From Bog-950 sp964620645 (GTDB taxonomy: Bacteria > Bacteroidota > Bacteroidia > Chitinophagales > LD1), in assembly GCA_964620645.1 (NCBI GenBank), contig CAZUHU010000002.1, forward strand, positions 1 to 64,000: a stretch of DNA of 64,000 nt, given 5' to 3'. Shown one piece after another: positions 25,690 through 33,383 of the stretch (its first letter is position 1; every line of letters begins with the position of its first letter). A model generated the notes under the pieces. It was not told where the DNA came from and searched no databases. It saw only the letters and a list, made by a program, of their open reading frames with translations. The position numbers and the translations under genes are program-made.

Positions 25690-26472
25690 TTAGAACGTAA
25701 CCCCTATGTTTAAGGATAGGCGCTGATAGGTACGTTTTATATTGTAAGCAGGGCTACCTTCATAATTGTAGGCCCATTCGGTTTCGCTGAACATACGCTT
25801 GTAAGCGGCGCTAAGTATTACGGAAGCGCGGCCGCGGGTATATATACGTATGCCGCCCCCTGCTGAAAAATAGTAACCTCCTTTGTTTTTGTTATATCGG
25901 TAACCATCCTGTGCTTTTTGCTTCCACATTACGGCATAACCCCCATCGGCAAATACGTAAGGGGTAACTTTTGTTTTCAGGAATTCAGTAGCAAGCCGCA
26001 CATAAAAAGGCGAGAAGGTTTGTTTGTAGTTGATGTAACGGTCAATACCTACACCCCCACCAACATATAAATAGGGCCAGAACTGGTAGCCGTTAACCGT
26101 GTGCAGAGAAAGGCCGAAATCATCGCCGGAATTAGAGTAATAATAGATATCCGTGCTTTTTTGTGGTGGGCCATAGATGAGCCCGAACTCCGTCATATTG
26201 CGGAACCCATGCGAACGGCGGAAGTAATCCTTTTTAATGTTGCGCAGCTTCTCCTTCATTATGTTTTCCTTTTTAAGGCTGTCCACTTCGCTATTGCTGA
26301 AAACAAAAAGACTGCCTCCGGCAAGTTCAATTTTCAGCTTTTCGGCGTTTTGCTCGGTTATTTTACCGCGTAGAATGCTGCCGTTTTTAAGGTAAACCAC
26401 ATCCTGTATTTCAGATTGGCTGTAGATTTTGGTGCAAAGCAGCAGGGTAATGAGCGAAAGGAGGTATTTCAT
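25690..26472 (-). CDS. Outer-membrane beta-barrel protein, function unknown
   Basis: A protein of about 260 aa. The frame reaches back to 26511, but ATG 26472 starts a signal peptide (MKYLLSLITLLLCTKIYSQ). Residues about 20-60 hold a short SH3-like or LSm-like segment (DVVYLKNGSILRGKITEQNAEKLKIELAGG) seen at the start of several Bacteroidota outer-membrane proteins. The rest alternates aromatic and small residues (TEFGLIYGPP, YLYVGGGVGIDRY, GGYYFSAGGGIRIYT) and ends LSLNIGVTF with the terminal Phe typical of barrels assembled by BamA. It diverges from the LVIVD lipoprotein gene across a palindrome-rich spacer. Confidence 0.8.
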   Translation of the reverse strand: MKYLLSLITLLLCTKIYSQSEIQDVVYLKNGSILRGKITEQNAEKLKIELAGGSLFVFSNSEVDSLKKENIMKEKLRNIKKDYFRRSHGFRNMTEFGLIYGPPQKSTDIYYYSNSGDDFGLSLHTVNGYQFWPYLYVGGGVGIDRYINYKQTFSPFYVRLATEFLKTKVTPYVFADGGYAVMWKQKAQDGYRYNKNKGGYYFSAGGGIRIYTRGRASVILSAAYKRMFSETEWAYNYEGSPAYNIKRTYQRLSLNIGVTF

Positions 26473-26507
26473 ACGAAAATTTTGGTGCAGGCAACGGTTT
26501 TCAAAGG

Positions 26508-26519
26508 ACAAACGTTTGT
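26508..26519. promoter_or_regulatory. 12-bp palindrome ACAAACGTTTGT in a divergent promoter region
   Basis: A perfect palindrome between the divergent genes at 26472 and 26618, so possibly a regulator-binding site. The core AAACGTTT recurs in the palindrome at 27949. Confidence 0.3.
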
Positions 26520-26548
26520 ATATGTAAATTGGTTGCCTGTTTGGTTGG

Positions 26549-26597
26549 CTCCTCTTCTTTTAAAGAAGGGGAGACAACTACCGGAAGGGCGGCCCTT
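26549..26597. repeat. REP-like double palindrome upstream of the LVIVD lipoprotein gene
   Basis: CTCCTCTTC (26549-26557) pairs with GAAGGGGAG (26565-26573), followed by the interrupted palindrome AAGGGC-G-GCCCTT (26585-26597). The arrangement resembles the segment at 17000-17050. Confidence 0.4.
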
Positions 26598-26617
26598 AAA
26601 CCAAAACCACAAGCAAT

Positions 26618-27901
26618 ATGAAAAAAACGATGACCCTTACGCTGCAACTGCTAACCCTGGTTACGTTGGTTGTTTTTTCGGCCTGCAAAAAGGATAAGTG
26701 CGACCAAACAATGACTTATAAAACTTACGAGCCTGTTTACATGAGTTACGAAGAAATGCGCAGCTCAGTAAAAAGCGAGCCGGCTCAACCGCTACACCAG
26801 CCCGGTAAGATTTATATAAAGGGGCAGTACATTTTTGTAAATGAGCGTAACAAGGGCATACACATAATAGACAACAGCGTGCCTACCGCACCGCAAAACA
26901 TTGCGTTTATTAATGTGCCCGGCAATATTGATATAGCTGCGGTTGGTAATGTGCTTTTTGCCGATAGTTATGTTGATCTGCTGGCGCTTGATATCAGCAA
27001 TCCGCAAAATGTTACTGTATTAAAAAGAGTAGAGAATGCACTGCCTTACGAGATGTATACTAACGGCAACTATGCCGACCCGCAAAAAGGTGTGGTTAAG
27101 GAGTGGAAGGAAATTGTAAAAACCGAAAAGATAAGCGACGACTGCAGCGGCAATGGCTTTTGGGGCAAGGGTGGTATATTTATGGAAGGCGATGTTATGA
27201 CTGCCAATGCACAATCTGCAGCGTTTGTTAGTCCGCAAACACCGGGTATAGGCGGATCAACCGCTAAATTTACCATTGCCGGTAACGCCCTTTATATAGT
27301 GGACAACAACAAGCTGCACGTTTATGATGTAACTGCGGCAGCTAACCCAACCAAAGTGGGCGAACAAAATGTTGGCTGGAGCATAGAAACGATATTCCCA
27401 TACAAGAACCACTTGTTTATCGGCTCAAGCTCGGCTGTTTACATTTATAACAACAGCAATCCTTTTGCACCGGTTTACGTTTCCTCTTACGACCATATAA
27501 GTGCCTGCGACCCTGTGGTAGTGGATGACCAATACGCCTATTTTACCTTGAGTAACGACGCACCATGCCATATGGGTGTTAACCAACTGGAGGTGATAGA
27601 TATAACCAACATCAGCCAGCCAACCTTAAAAGTTACTGTGCCTATGACCAACCCTAAAGGACTGGGCATTGCAGATAAAACCCTGTTTATATGCGATAGC
27701 CAGGATGGCCTGAAGGTTTACAATGCACAGGATGTGATGGCCATTGGCGAAAACCAACTGGCGCACTTCAGCAACATACACGCCTTTGATGTAATACCTT
27801 ACAACAACCGCCTGCTGATGATTGGCAGCGACGGACTTTACCAATACGACTATAGCAACCTTAGCAACATAAACCTGCTAAGCAGAATACCGGTGCAATA
27901 A
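26618..27901 (+). CDS. LVIVD-repeat beta-propeller lipoprotein
   Basis: A 427-aa surface or periplasmic lipoprotein (lipobox FSAC, Cys23). From residue about 55 it carries repeated units of the LVIVD type: YIFVNERNKGIHIIDNSVPTAPQ, VLFADSYVDLLALDISNPQNV, ALYIVDNNKLHVYDVTAAANPT, LFIGSSSAVYIYNNSNPFAP, and TLFICDSQDGLKVYNAQDV. Such units fold as beta-propeller blades. The family is common in Bacteroidota and has no assigned biochemical activity. A GC-rich hairpin (CCGGTGC/GCACCGG, 27890-27908) spans its stop codon, without a T-tract. Confidence 0.85.
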   Translation: MKKTMTLTLQLLTLVTLVVFSACKKDKCDQTMTYKTYEPVYMSYEEMRSSVKSEPAQPLHQPGKIYIKGQYIFVNERNKGIHIIDNSVPTAPQNIAFINVPGNIDIAAVGNVLFADSYVDLLALDISNPQNVTVLKRVENALPYEMYTNGNYADPQKGVVKEWKEIVKTEKISDDCSGNGFWGKGGIFMEGDVMTANAQSAAFVSPQTPGIGGSTAKFTIAGNALYIVDNNKLHVYDVTAAANPTKVGEQNVGWSIETIFPYKNHLFIGSSSAVYIYNNSNPFAPVYVSSYDHISACDPVVVDDQYAYFTLSNDAPCHMGVNQLEVIDITNISQPTLKVTVPMTNPKGLGIADKTLFICDSQDGLKVYNAQDVMAIGENQLAHFSNIHAFDVIPYNNRLLMIGSDGLYQYDYSNLSNINLLSRIPVQ

Positions 27902-27948
27902 GCACCGGCAAAACACAGTGTATAAAATATTAATACAACAATAACCCT

Positions 27949-27960
27949 TTAAACGTTTAA
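27949..27960. promoter_or_regulatory. 12-bp palindrome TTAAACGTTTAA upstream of the ECF sigma gene
   Basis: A perfect palindrome 32 bp before ATG 27993 and upstream of a weak -7-like box TACTTTAC (27984-27991). It is a possible operator for the sigma-factor transcript. Confidence 0.3.
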
Positions 27961-27992
27961 CACCGCAACAAAAACTAAACTGTTACTTTACA

Positions 27993-28562
27993 ATGCGAAT
28001 AGCATACAGCGTGAGCGAGGAAGAGATTATTAAAGGCTGCATAAAGGGAGAACGGCTGGCGCAGAAACACTTATACGAGCGTTTCTACGGCAGGATGATG
28101 GGAGTATGCATGCGCTACGCTTCGCATAAGGAACAGGCCCGCGAGATGGTGAACATCGGATTTTTAAAGGTGTACCAAACCATTGAAGGCTTTGGAAAGA
28201 AAGGCGGAAACCTTGAAGCCTGGATTTACCGCATAATGGTAAACACCGCTATTGATTATTTGCGGGCGGAATTAAGACACCAGCACAGTGAGATTGAGAA
28301 GACCGTATATATAGAGGCAAGTAATGATGTACTGGCTGACCTTGCTGCGGAGCAGATAATGGAAATGGTAAACAAACTAACGCCGGCTTACAGAACAGTA
28401 TTTAACCTGTATGTAGTGGAAGGGTATAATCATAAAGAAATTGGAGAGATGCTGGGCATTTCGGAAGGCACCTCAAAGTCGAATTTGGCGAAAGCGCGGG
28501 TTAAGCTGCAGGATATGTTGCTGGAACAAAACAAAGTGAACACAAACGTATATGGAAAATAA
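27993..28562 (+). CDS. ECF-type RNA polymerase sigma factor
   Basis: A 189-aa sigma-70 family factor with region 2 (about 15-85: LAQKHLYERFYGRMMGVCMRYASHKEQAREMVNIGFLKVYQTIEGF..LEAWIYRIMVNTAIDYLRAE) and region 4 (about 125-180: LTPAYRTVFNLYVVEGYNHKEIGEMLGISEGTSKSNLAKARVKLQ). It would direct RNA polymerase to a specific promoter set. The next gene starts inside its last 11 bp, so translation is probably coupled. Sigma factors of this group are usually held by a membrane anti-sigma factor; the overlapping gene is the obvious candidate. Confidence 0.93.
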   Translation: MRIAYSVSEEEIIKGCIKGERLAQKHLYERFYGRMMGVCMRYASHKEQAREMVNIGFLKVYQTIEGFGKKGGNLEAWIYRIMVNTAIDYLRAELRHQHSEIEKTVYIEASNDVLADLAAEQIMEMVNKLTPAYRTVFNLYVVEGYNHKEIGEMLGISEGTSKSNLAKARVKLQDMLLEQNKVNTNVYGK

Positions 28563-30168
28563 TACGGATAAGAAAATTGCCGATAAGCTGAAGGGCATAG
28601 AGATGCCTTATGAGCCGGAGGCATGGCAGGAGATGGAAGCCCTGCTTGATAAAAAGAAAAAGCGCCGGGTGATTTTCTGGTGGTTTTTCGGGAGTGGTAT
28701 AGCTGCCTGTCTTTTACTGGGAGGGCTTTTGTGGCAGGGTATGCCAAAGCATACTGAACAACAGAGTAAGGCTTCAGAGATAACTGAGAACAGGGCTGAG
28801 GTAAAAGAACCGGTAACCAGTGTGCAAAGCGCCATAACAACTACCGAAGGTGCGCCCGTAGTTAGCCTTGAGGGGGGCAAGAATGAAATCACTACAGCAT
28901 CTGCTAATAATGGAAACATAAAAGCTGCAGAAACGAAGAATGGACAAAAGAACAATGCTGTTGCGGCCGAAAACCAGTTGAAAAAAGTTGAGACGAATCG
29001 GCAAAAAGACAAAAAGCAAAAAGCTGAAAAGGTAAGGACACTTGAGAAGACAGAGAAAGCGCCAATAGCAATAGTTAGCCCCAAACAGCGCAAGACGGAG
29101 AAGGTGAAAGAGTTGGTTGCCGGCACCGAGGAGCCGAGCGCCAACAAAACGGAAGAAGTAAGCCCCGCAAAACCGGAAGCAAAGGAGGAAGTTATCGCCC
29201 TGAATGGCACAGCTGCTGAGGAAGCTAAGAAAACGGAGCAGGCAAGCGGACAAAACGCGGAGATGCCTGTAACTACTGAAAATGTTGGACAGCAGACTGA
29301 AACCATAGAAGAAACAAAGGCGGTAAACGTAGAAGAAAAGAAAGAGGAGAAGGCTGAAAACGCTACTGCAAAAAAGGATGAGAAGGTTGATGGTAAGAAA
29401 AAGGTGTTCAGCTTCCATTTGGGCGCACGTACCGATTTTTATGATGTGATTCCGTTACACGAAGGGGCGAGAGATACCTTTGTAAAGGCGAAAGGAGTAG
29501 GGCGCTTTGCCTATATGGTGGGACCCGATATGGAGTTTATGTTTGGTAAGCACTTCAGCATTTATACAGGAGTGTTATACTCTTATAATAGCTACCGGAT
29601 AAATAATCCGGTGGTTAGCCCCAGTGCTTTAGACCTTCCGGATTCGGTAAACGCTTACAGCTCTATTGTTTGCAAAAGCTTTACAAGCACAGCACATGAA
29701 ATAGTGCTGCCTGTTGGCTTTAAAGGCTATCCGTATGTTTCTGATAACTTCCGCATATCTATTGCAGCGGGTATCTTTAATCACATAAAGATTAAGGAGA
29801 AGTTTAACACCGAGGTAGTTACAACACCTTATACCTCTATGAATGCACCGCTGGTGGGGGAGGATAAATTTGTAACTACTACCAGTAATCCTTTTACCAA
29901 TGCCTATACCGATATGTATGATAATAGCCCTACTACCCAGGCTTTAGAAAAAAGACAAAGCCAGGCTAATTGGTTTAGCGTAAGCGGTACCAGCCGTTAT
30001 TATGCATCTTTTTATGCGTCAATAGGGGCTGAAGTGATTCTTAAAAAGCGCCTGAGAATTTTGGTAGAGCCTATTTACCGTATGAGCATAAGTACTATTG
30101 GCGAGCAACAGCAAAGGCTGCACAGCTTTGGCGGAAGCATCGGCTTTAAGTATCAATTAGGCAAATAG
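28552..30168 (+). CDS. Membrane protein with charged linker and outer-membrane beta-barrel-like C-terminus; candidate sigma-factor regulator
   Basis: A 538-aa protein overlapping the sigma gene by 11 bp. Residues 1-38 are cytosolic and include YEPEAWQEMEALLDKKKKRR. One transmembrane helix follows (about 40-62, FWWFFGSGIAACLLLGGLLW). Residues about 65-283 are an extended linker dominated by Lys, Glu, Ala and Thr with no predicted fold. Residues about 284-538 look like a small outer-membrane barrel (FSFHLGARTDFYDV, MEFMFGKHFSIYTGVLYSY, IGFKYQLGK). Such a chain could cross the whole periplasm and link both membranes. Anti-sigma or signalling function is inferred from position; no ZAS/RskA motif is visible. 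Confidence 0.8.
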   Translation: MENNTDKKIADKLKGIEMPYEPEAWQEMEALLDKKKKRRVIFWWFFGSGIAACLLLGGLLWQGMPKHTEQQSKASEITENRAEVKEPVTSVQSAITTTEGAPVVSLEGGKNEITTASANNGNIKAAETKNGQKNNAVAAENQLKKVETNRQKDKKQKAEKVRTLEKTEKAPIAIVSPKQRKTEKVKELVAGTEEPSANKTEEVSPAKPEAKEEVIALNGTAAEEAKKTEQASGQNAEMPVTTENVGQQTETIEETKAVNVEEKKEEKAENATAKKDEKVDGKKKVFSFHLGARTDFYDVIPLHEGARDTFVKAKGVGRFAYMVGPDMEFMFGKHFSIYTGVLYSYNSYRINNPVVSPSALDLPDSVNAYSSIVCKSFTSTAHEIVLPVGFKGYPYVSDNFRISIAAGIFNHIKIKEKFNTEVVTTPYTSMNAPLVGEDKFVTTTSNPFTNAYTDMYDNSPTTQALEKRQSQANWFSVSGTSRYYASFYASIGAEVILKKRLRILVEPIYRMSISTIGEQQQRLHSFGGSIGFKYQLGK

Positions 30169-30182
30169 ATCAGTAGATGATA

Positions 30183-30220
30183 AAATGCAAAAAGGGCCCG
30201 ATGGAGCCCTTTTTGCATTT
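30183..30220 (+). terminator. Strong bidirectional terminator after the sigma/linker-barrel operon
   Basis: A perfect 15-bp stem: 30183-30197 (AAATGCAAAAAGGGC) against 30206-30220. The A/T-rich stem flanks serve both strands, so it can also end the minus-strand gene at 30271. Confidence 0.9.
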
Positions 30221-30270
30221 ATGGTACACAGCAGAAGCTTGAAAACCTCAAACTGCAATTTAAAAGAAGA

Positions 30271-30504
30271 TTAACCTTTGATATCGGAGTTGTCCTCGCG
30301 GGCAACAAAGAAGAAAGTTAAGCCGATAGTAAGTAGAATTATACCTAATACCAGTGGCACCATGTGGCCGGTTTGATACATGCTTTGGTGCAGCTTAGGA
30401 TCGTTATAGTTTAATGCCCAACTGGTGTTGGCCATTACAAAAGAGTAGTAAAGGGTTAATAAAGTGCCCACGAGGGTGAAAATGCCGGCAATCACTTTGC
30501 TCAT
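30271..30504 (-). CDS. Small two-helix membrane protein
   Basis: A 77-aa protein. The frame extends to 30555, but ATG 30504 gives a clean membrane-protein start (MSKVIAGIFTLVGTLLTLYYSFVMA). Two transmembrane helices (about 4-26 and 47-69) are joined by a loop containing LNYNDPKLHQSMYQTGH; the C-terminal tail is acidic (VAREDNSDIKG). I do not recognise a family. It is alone on its strand between the terminator and the ABC-F promoter region. It looks real from its codon pattern and hydrophobic profile, but no function can be offered. Confidence 0.65.
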   Translation of the reverse strand: MSKVIAGIFTLVGTLLTLYYSFVMANTSWALNYNDPKLHQSMYQTGHMVPLVLGIILLTIGLTFFFVAREDNSDIKG

Positions 30505-30605
30505 ATCAATGGAAATTTTGCAGTGCGAATGTAAGGCAAAATGTGAAAAATGCAAGCCGTAGGGCCTTATGAATACACGGTTTGAGCGCGCTGGCGTTCA
30601 GCGGG

Positions 30606-30641
30606 AAGGACAGTCCCTCGGGGCCGGCCCACGCCGTCCTT
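30606..30641. repeat. GC-rich palindromic segment upstream of the ABC-F gene
   Basis: AAGGAC (30606-30611) against GTCCTT (30636-30641), enclosing the palindrome GGGCCGGCCC (30621-30630). It resembles the other REP-like segments at 17000 and 26549 in design, not in exact sequence. Confidence 0.35.
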
Positions 30642-30687
30642 AACACTCATTTAGCGGCCGGGCCTTGGGTTTGGGCTGTACTCTTCG

Positions 30688-30695
30688 TATTTTCG
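30688..30695 (+). promoter_or_regulatory. -7 box TATTTTCG for the ABC-F gene
   Basis: One base from TAnnTTTG, ending 9 nt before ATG 30705. It supports starting the ABC-F gene there rather than at 30582. Confidence 0.45.
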
Positions 30696-30704
30696 CGCCC
30701 TCTA

Positions 30705-32627
30705 ATGATAGCAGTATCCAACATACAATTGAGTTTCGGCGGGCGTATTATGTTCGACGGCATTTCGTTTTTGATAAACGATAACGATAAAATTGGCCTT
30801 ACAGGCCGTAACGGGGCCGGAAAATCAACCCTTTTAAAGGTTTTAAAGGGCATACAGCAAATTGATGGTGGCGACATCATGTATCCGAAAGGAACCATAA
30901 TAGGCTACCTGCCGCAGGAATTGCACTCGCAAAGCTCCTTATCGGTAATGGACGAAACCAAGAAGGCTTTTGAACTGGTAACCCAGTTTATGGCTGAAAA
31001 GGAGAAGATTATGCACGAGATGGAAACCCGTACCGATTACGAAAGTGAGGGTTACATGCAGTTGATCGAACGCTTGGGAGAGGTGGAACACCAGATAGAA
31101 ATACACGATGGTTATACTATTGATGAGCAAATAGAGCGCGTATTAAAGGGGTTGGGTTTTGAGCAGGACGGATTTGAAAAGGAAATGAAGAGCCTAAGCG
31201 GTGGATGGCAGATGCGCGTGGAACTGGCAAAAATTCTTTTGCAAAAGCCCGAGCTTATTTTGCTGGATGAGCCTACCAACCACCTGGATATTGAGTCGGT
31301 ATTATGGTTGGAGAAGTTTTTGAAAGACTACCCCGGCGCTATCATCATGGTATCGCACGACCGCAGCTTTTTGGATAACATCACCAACCGCACCATTGAA
31401 GTAATTAACGGAGATATTGACGATTACCCTGCGCCTTATACCCGTTATGTGGAGTTACGCAAGGAGCGCCGCGAACAGCAGATTAATGCCGCTAAAAACC
31501 AGCAGCGCGAAATTGCCCAGATAGAGCGCAACATTGAGCGTTTCCGCGCAAAGGCCAGCAAGGCCACGTTTGCTCAATCGCTTATTAAAAAGCTGGATAA
31601 GATTGACCGCATTGAAGTAGAGGAAGAAAACATGGCGGCTATGAACCTGCGCTTTCCGCCTGCACAGTCTTCGGGTAAGGTTGTGGTAGAAGCCGAACAC
31701 ATAAGCAAAAGCTACGGCAATAAACAGGTATTAAAAGACCAAAGTTTTCAAATTGACCGTGGAGATAAAATAGCCTTTATAGGTAAAAACGGCATGGGAA
31801 AAACTACCCTGACGCGTATACTGGTGGATGGCCTGCCGCATGAAGGAACAGTTAGCCTGGGCCACAATGTAACAGTAGGTTATTATGCCCAGCACGCTGC
31901 CGATAGCATGGACGGCAACGATACAGTGCTGGATGTGGTGGACCGTGTTGCTGTTGGTGATATACGCACAAAGTTGCGCGATTTATTAGGCTGTTTCCTG
32001 TTTAAGGGTGATGATGTTTACAAAAAAGTGAAGGTGTTGAGCGGTGGCGAGAAAGGACGTTTGGCGCTTTGCCGTTTGATATTGGAACCAAGAAACTTTT
32101 TGGTGCTTGACGAACCGACGAACCACCTCGATATGCTGAGCAAGGAGATCATGAAAAACGCGCTTAAGCAGTTTGAAGGTACCGTGGTTATTGTATCGCA
32201 CGACAGGGACTTTTTGCATGACCTTACAACCAAGAGCTTTGAGTTTACCAAAGAAGGAATTAAAGAGCACCTGGGAGATATAAATGAGTTTTTGGAGAAG
32301 AAGCAGATGGAGGATATACGCCTGCTTGCCAAGCGCGATGACGAGAAGGTTAAGAAAGAAGAGCCAAAGCAAAAGGCATTGAACAACCAGCCCAATAAGG
32401 ACCAGGAAAAAGAAACCAAAAAGCTGAAAGGCGAACTGGATAAATGCGAAAAGCGCATTGCTGAGCTGGAGGAAGAGATAAAGAAGAAAGAAATACAGTT
32501 GGCAGACCCGGTTCAATTTCAGGAGTTGAGTAAAACGCCCAACTTTTATACCCAGTACGAAAAACTGAAGGCAGAACTTACCACCGAAATGCAACGATGG
32601 GAAGAGCTGAGCGAAAAACTATCTTAG
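30705..32627 (+). CDS. ABC-F family ATPase (ribosome-associated, duplicated ATPase domains)
   Basis: A 640-aa soluble protein with two ABC domains and no membrane segment. The frame opens at 30582, but ATG 30705 gives the family start MIAVSNIQLSFGG and sits 9 nt after a -7 box. Domain 1: Walker A GRNGAGKST, signature LSGGWQMR, Walker B LLDEPTNHLD. A linker of charged helices (ARYVELRKERREQQ style, about 245-320) is the P-site tRNA-interaction motif of the family. Domain 2: GKNGMGKTT, LSGGEKGRL, VLDEPTNHLD. The C-terminus (from about 545) is a Lys/Glu coiled coil. Members act on the ribosome in translation or antibiotic protection. Confidence 0.93.
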   Translation: MIAVSNIQLSFGGRIMFDGISFLINDNDKIGLTGRNGAGKSTLLKVLKGIQQIDGGDIMYPKGTIIGYLPQELHSQSSLSVMDETKKAFELVTQFMAEKEKIMHEMETRTDYESEGYMQLIERLGEVEHQIEIHDGYTIDEQIERVLKGLGFEQDGFEKEMKSLSGGWQMRVELAKILLQKPELILLDEPTNHLDIESVLWLEKFLKDYPGAIIMVSHDRSFLDNITNRTIEVINGDIDDYPAPYTRYVELRKERREQQINAAKNQQREIAQIERNIERFRAKASKATFAQSLIKKLDKIDRIEVEEENMAAMNLRFPPAQSSGKVVVEAEHISKSYGNKQVLKDQSFQIDRGDKIAFIGKNGMGKTTLTRILVDGLPHEGTVSLGHNVTVGYYAQHAADSMDGNDTVLDVVDRVAVGDIRTKLRDLLGCFLFKGDDVYKKVKVLSGGEKGRLALCRLILEPRNFLVLDEPTNHLDMLSKEIMKNALKQFEGTVVIVSHDRDFLHDLTTKSFEFTKEGIKEHLGDINEFLEKKQMEDIRLLAKRDDEKVKKEEPKQKALNNQPNKDQEKETKKLKGELDKCEKRIAELEEEIKKKEIQLADPVQFQELSKTPNFYTQYEKLKAELTTEMQRWEELSEKLS

Positions 32628-32648
32628 CACAAACCTATTACTGAACGT

Positions 32649-33323
32649 ATGAAAACCCCGGTTATCCTATGCCTGGCTGTTTTGATTTGCCTGGCCACTA
32701 ACGCACAAAAGAAGGACGAAAAGTATTTAAAGACCGCTAACCAGCAGTTACAGTCGAAGGATTTCGAAAAGGCGGAGCATACGCTTGAAGAAGTATCGCC
32801 CGCTGCACAGACTGAGGCCCGTTATCTGCAACTGTTTTCCGTAGTTGAGGATTCTCTCCATCATTATGAAAAAGCTATAGGCGCTTACGAGCAATGGCTA
32901 AAGTTACAGGCGGACGAAAAAGGAGTTGCCGAACGCATTACTGCCTTGCGCGAGGAATGGGCGAAAGTAGATGCCGCCGAAAAATTGAGGTTAGAGAAAA
33001 TGAAAAACTGCCTGAAATGTAAAGGCACAGGTTACATAAGCACACAGGTAATATGCCCTACTTGTAGCGGATTTAAGATAGTAACCAAAGATTGCGGCCG
33101 CTGCGACGGAACCGGAATGATGTTATGCAATGGATGTGCGGGACAAGGCAAGGTAGAGTATAGGGTAGGTGACCAAACCTATTATAGGGATTGCATGAAA
33201 TGCGGAGGCGGCGGCAAATTAACCTGCACAGCCTATTGTAACCACGGAAAAATTACGGAGGACTGCCGTAAGTGCAATGCCAGCGGTCTGGTTACTAAAA
33301 ATGTAAAGTGCGACCTGCACTAA
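32649..33323 (+). CDS. Exported protein with helical N-terminal region and DnaJ-type CxxCxGxG zinc-finger array
   Basis: A 224-aa protein. Residues 1-19 are a signal peptide (cleaved after ATNA). Residues about 22-115 are helical and TPR-like (EKYLKTANQQLQSKDFEKAEHTLEEV). From residue 121 the chain resembles the zinc-finger region of DnaJ: Cys pairs at 121/124, 136/139, 149/152, 160/163, 182/185, 193/197 and 206/209, several followed by GxG. DnaJ itself is cytosolic and uses four such repeats with a J domain; there is no J domain here and the export signal is clear. Probably a periplasmic zinc or thiol protein; function unknown. It lies 21 bp after the ABC-F gene. Confidence 0.82.
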   Translation: MKTPVILCLAVLICLATNAQKKDEKYLKTANQQLQSKDFEKAEHTLEEVSPAAQTEARYLQLFSVVEDSLHHYEKAIGAYEQWLKLQADEKGVAERITALREEWAKVDAAEKLRLEKMKNCLKCKGTGYISTQVICPTCSGFKIVTKDCGRCDGTGMMLCNGCAGQGKVEYRVGDQTYYRDCMKCGGGGKLTCTAYCNHGKITEDCRKCNASGLVTKNVKCDLH

Positions 33324-33368
33324 ATGCTAGTTACAGCTTTTGAGCTATCCAAAGGTGGCTAAGCTGTT

Positions 33369-33376
33369 TACATTTG
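33369..33376 (+). promoter_or_regulatory. -7 box TACATTTG, 7 nt before the pseudouridine synthase ATG
   Basis: A perfect consensus match ending 7 nt before ATG 33384, implying a leaderless mRNA. Confidence 0.6.
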
Positions 33377-33383
33377 CTGCCAA

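Noticed and set aside
28774..29418. A 214-codon minus-strand frame rich in Leu and Phe, resembling a membrane protein
   Set aside because: It is the complement of the Lys/Glu-rich linker of the gene at 28552; complementing AAA/GAA codons produces Phe/Leu-rich nonsense.
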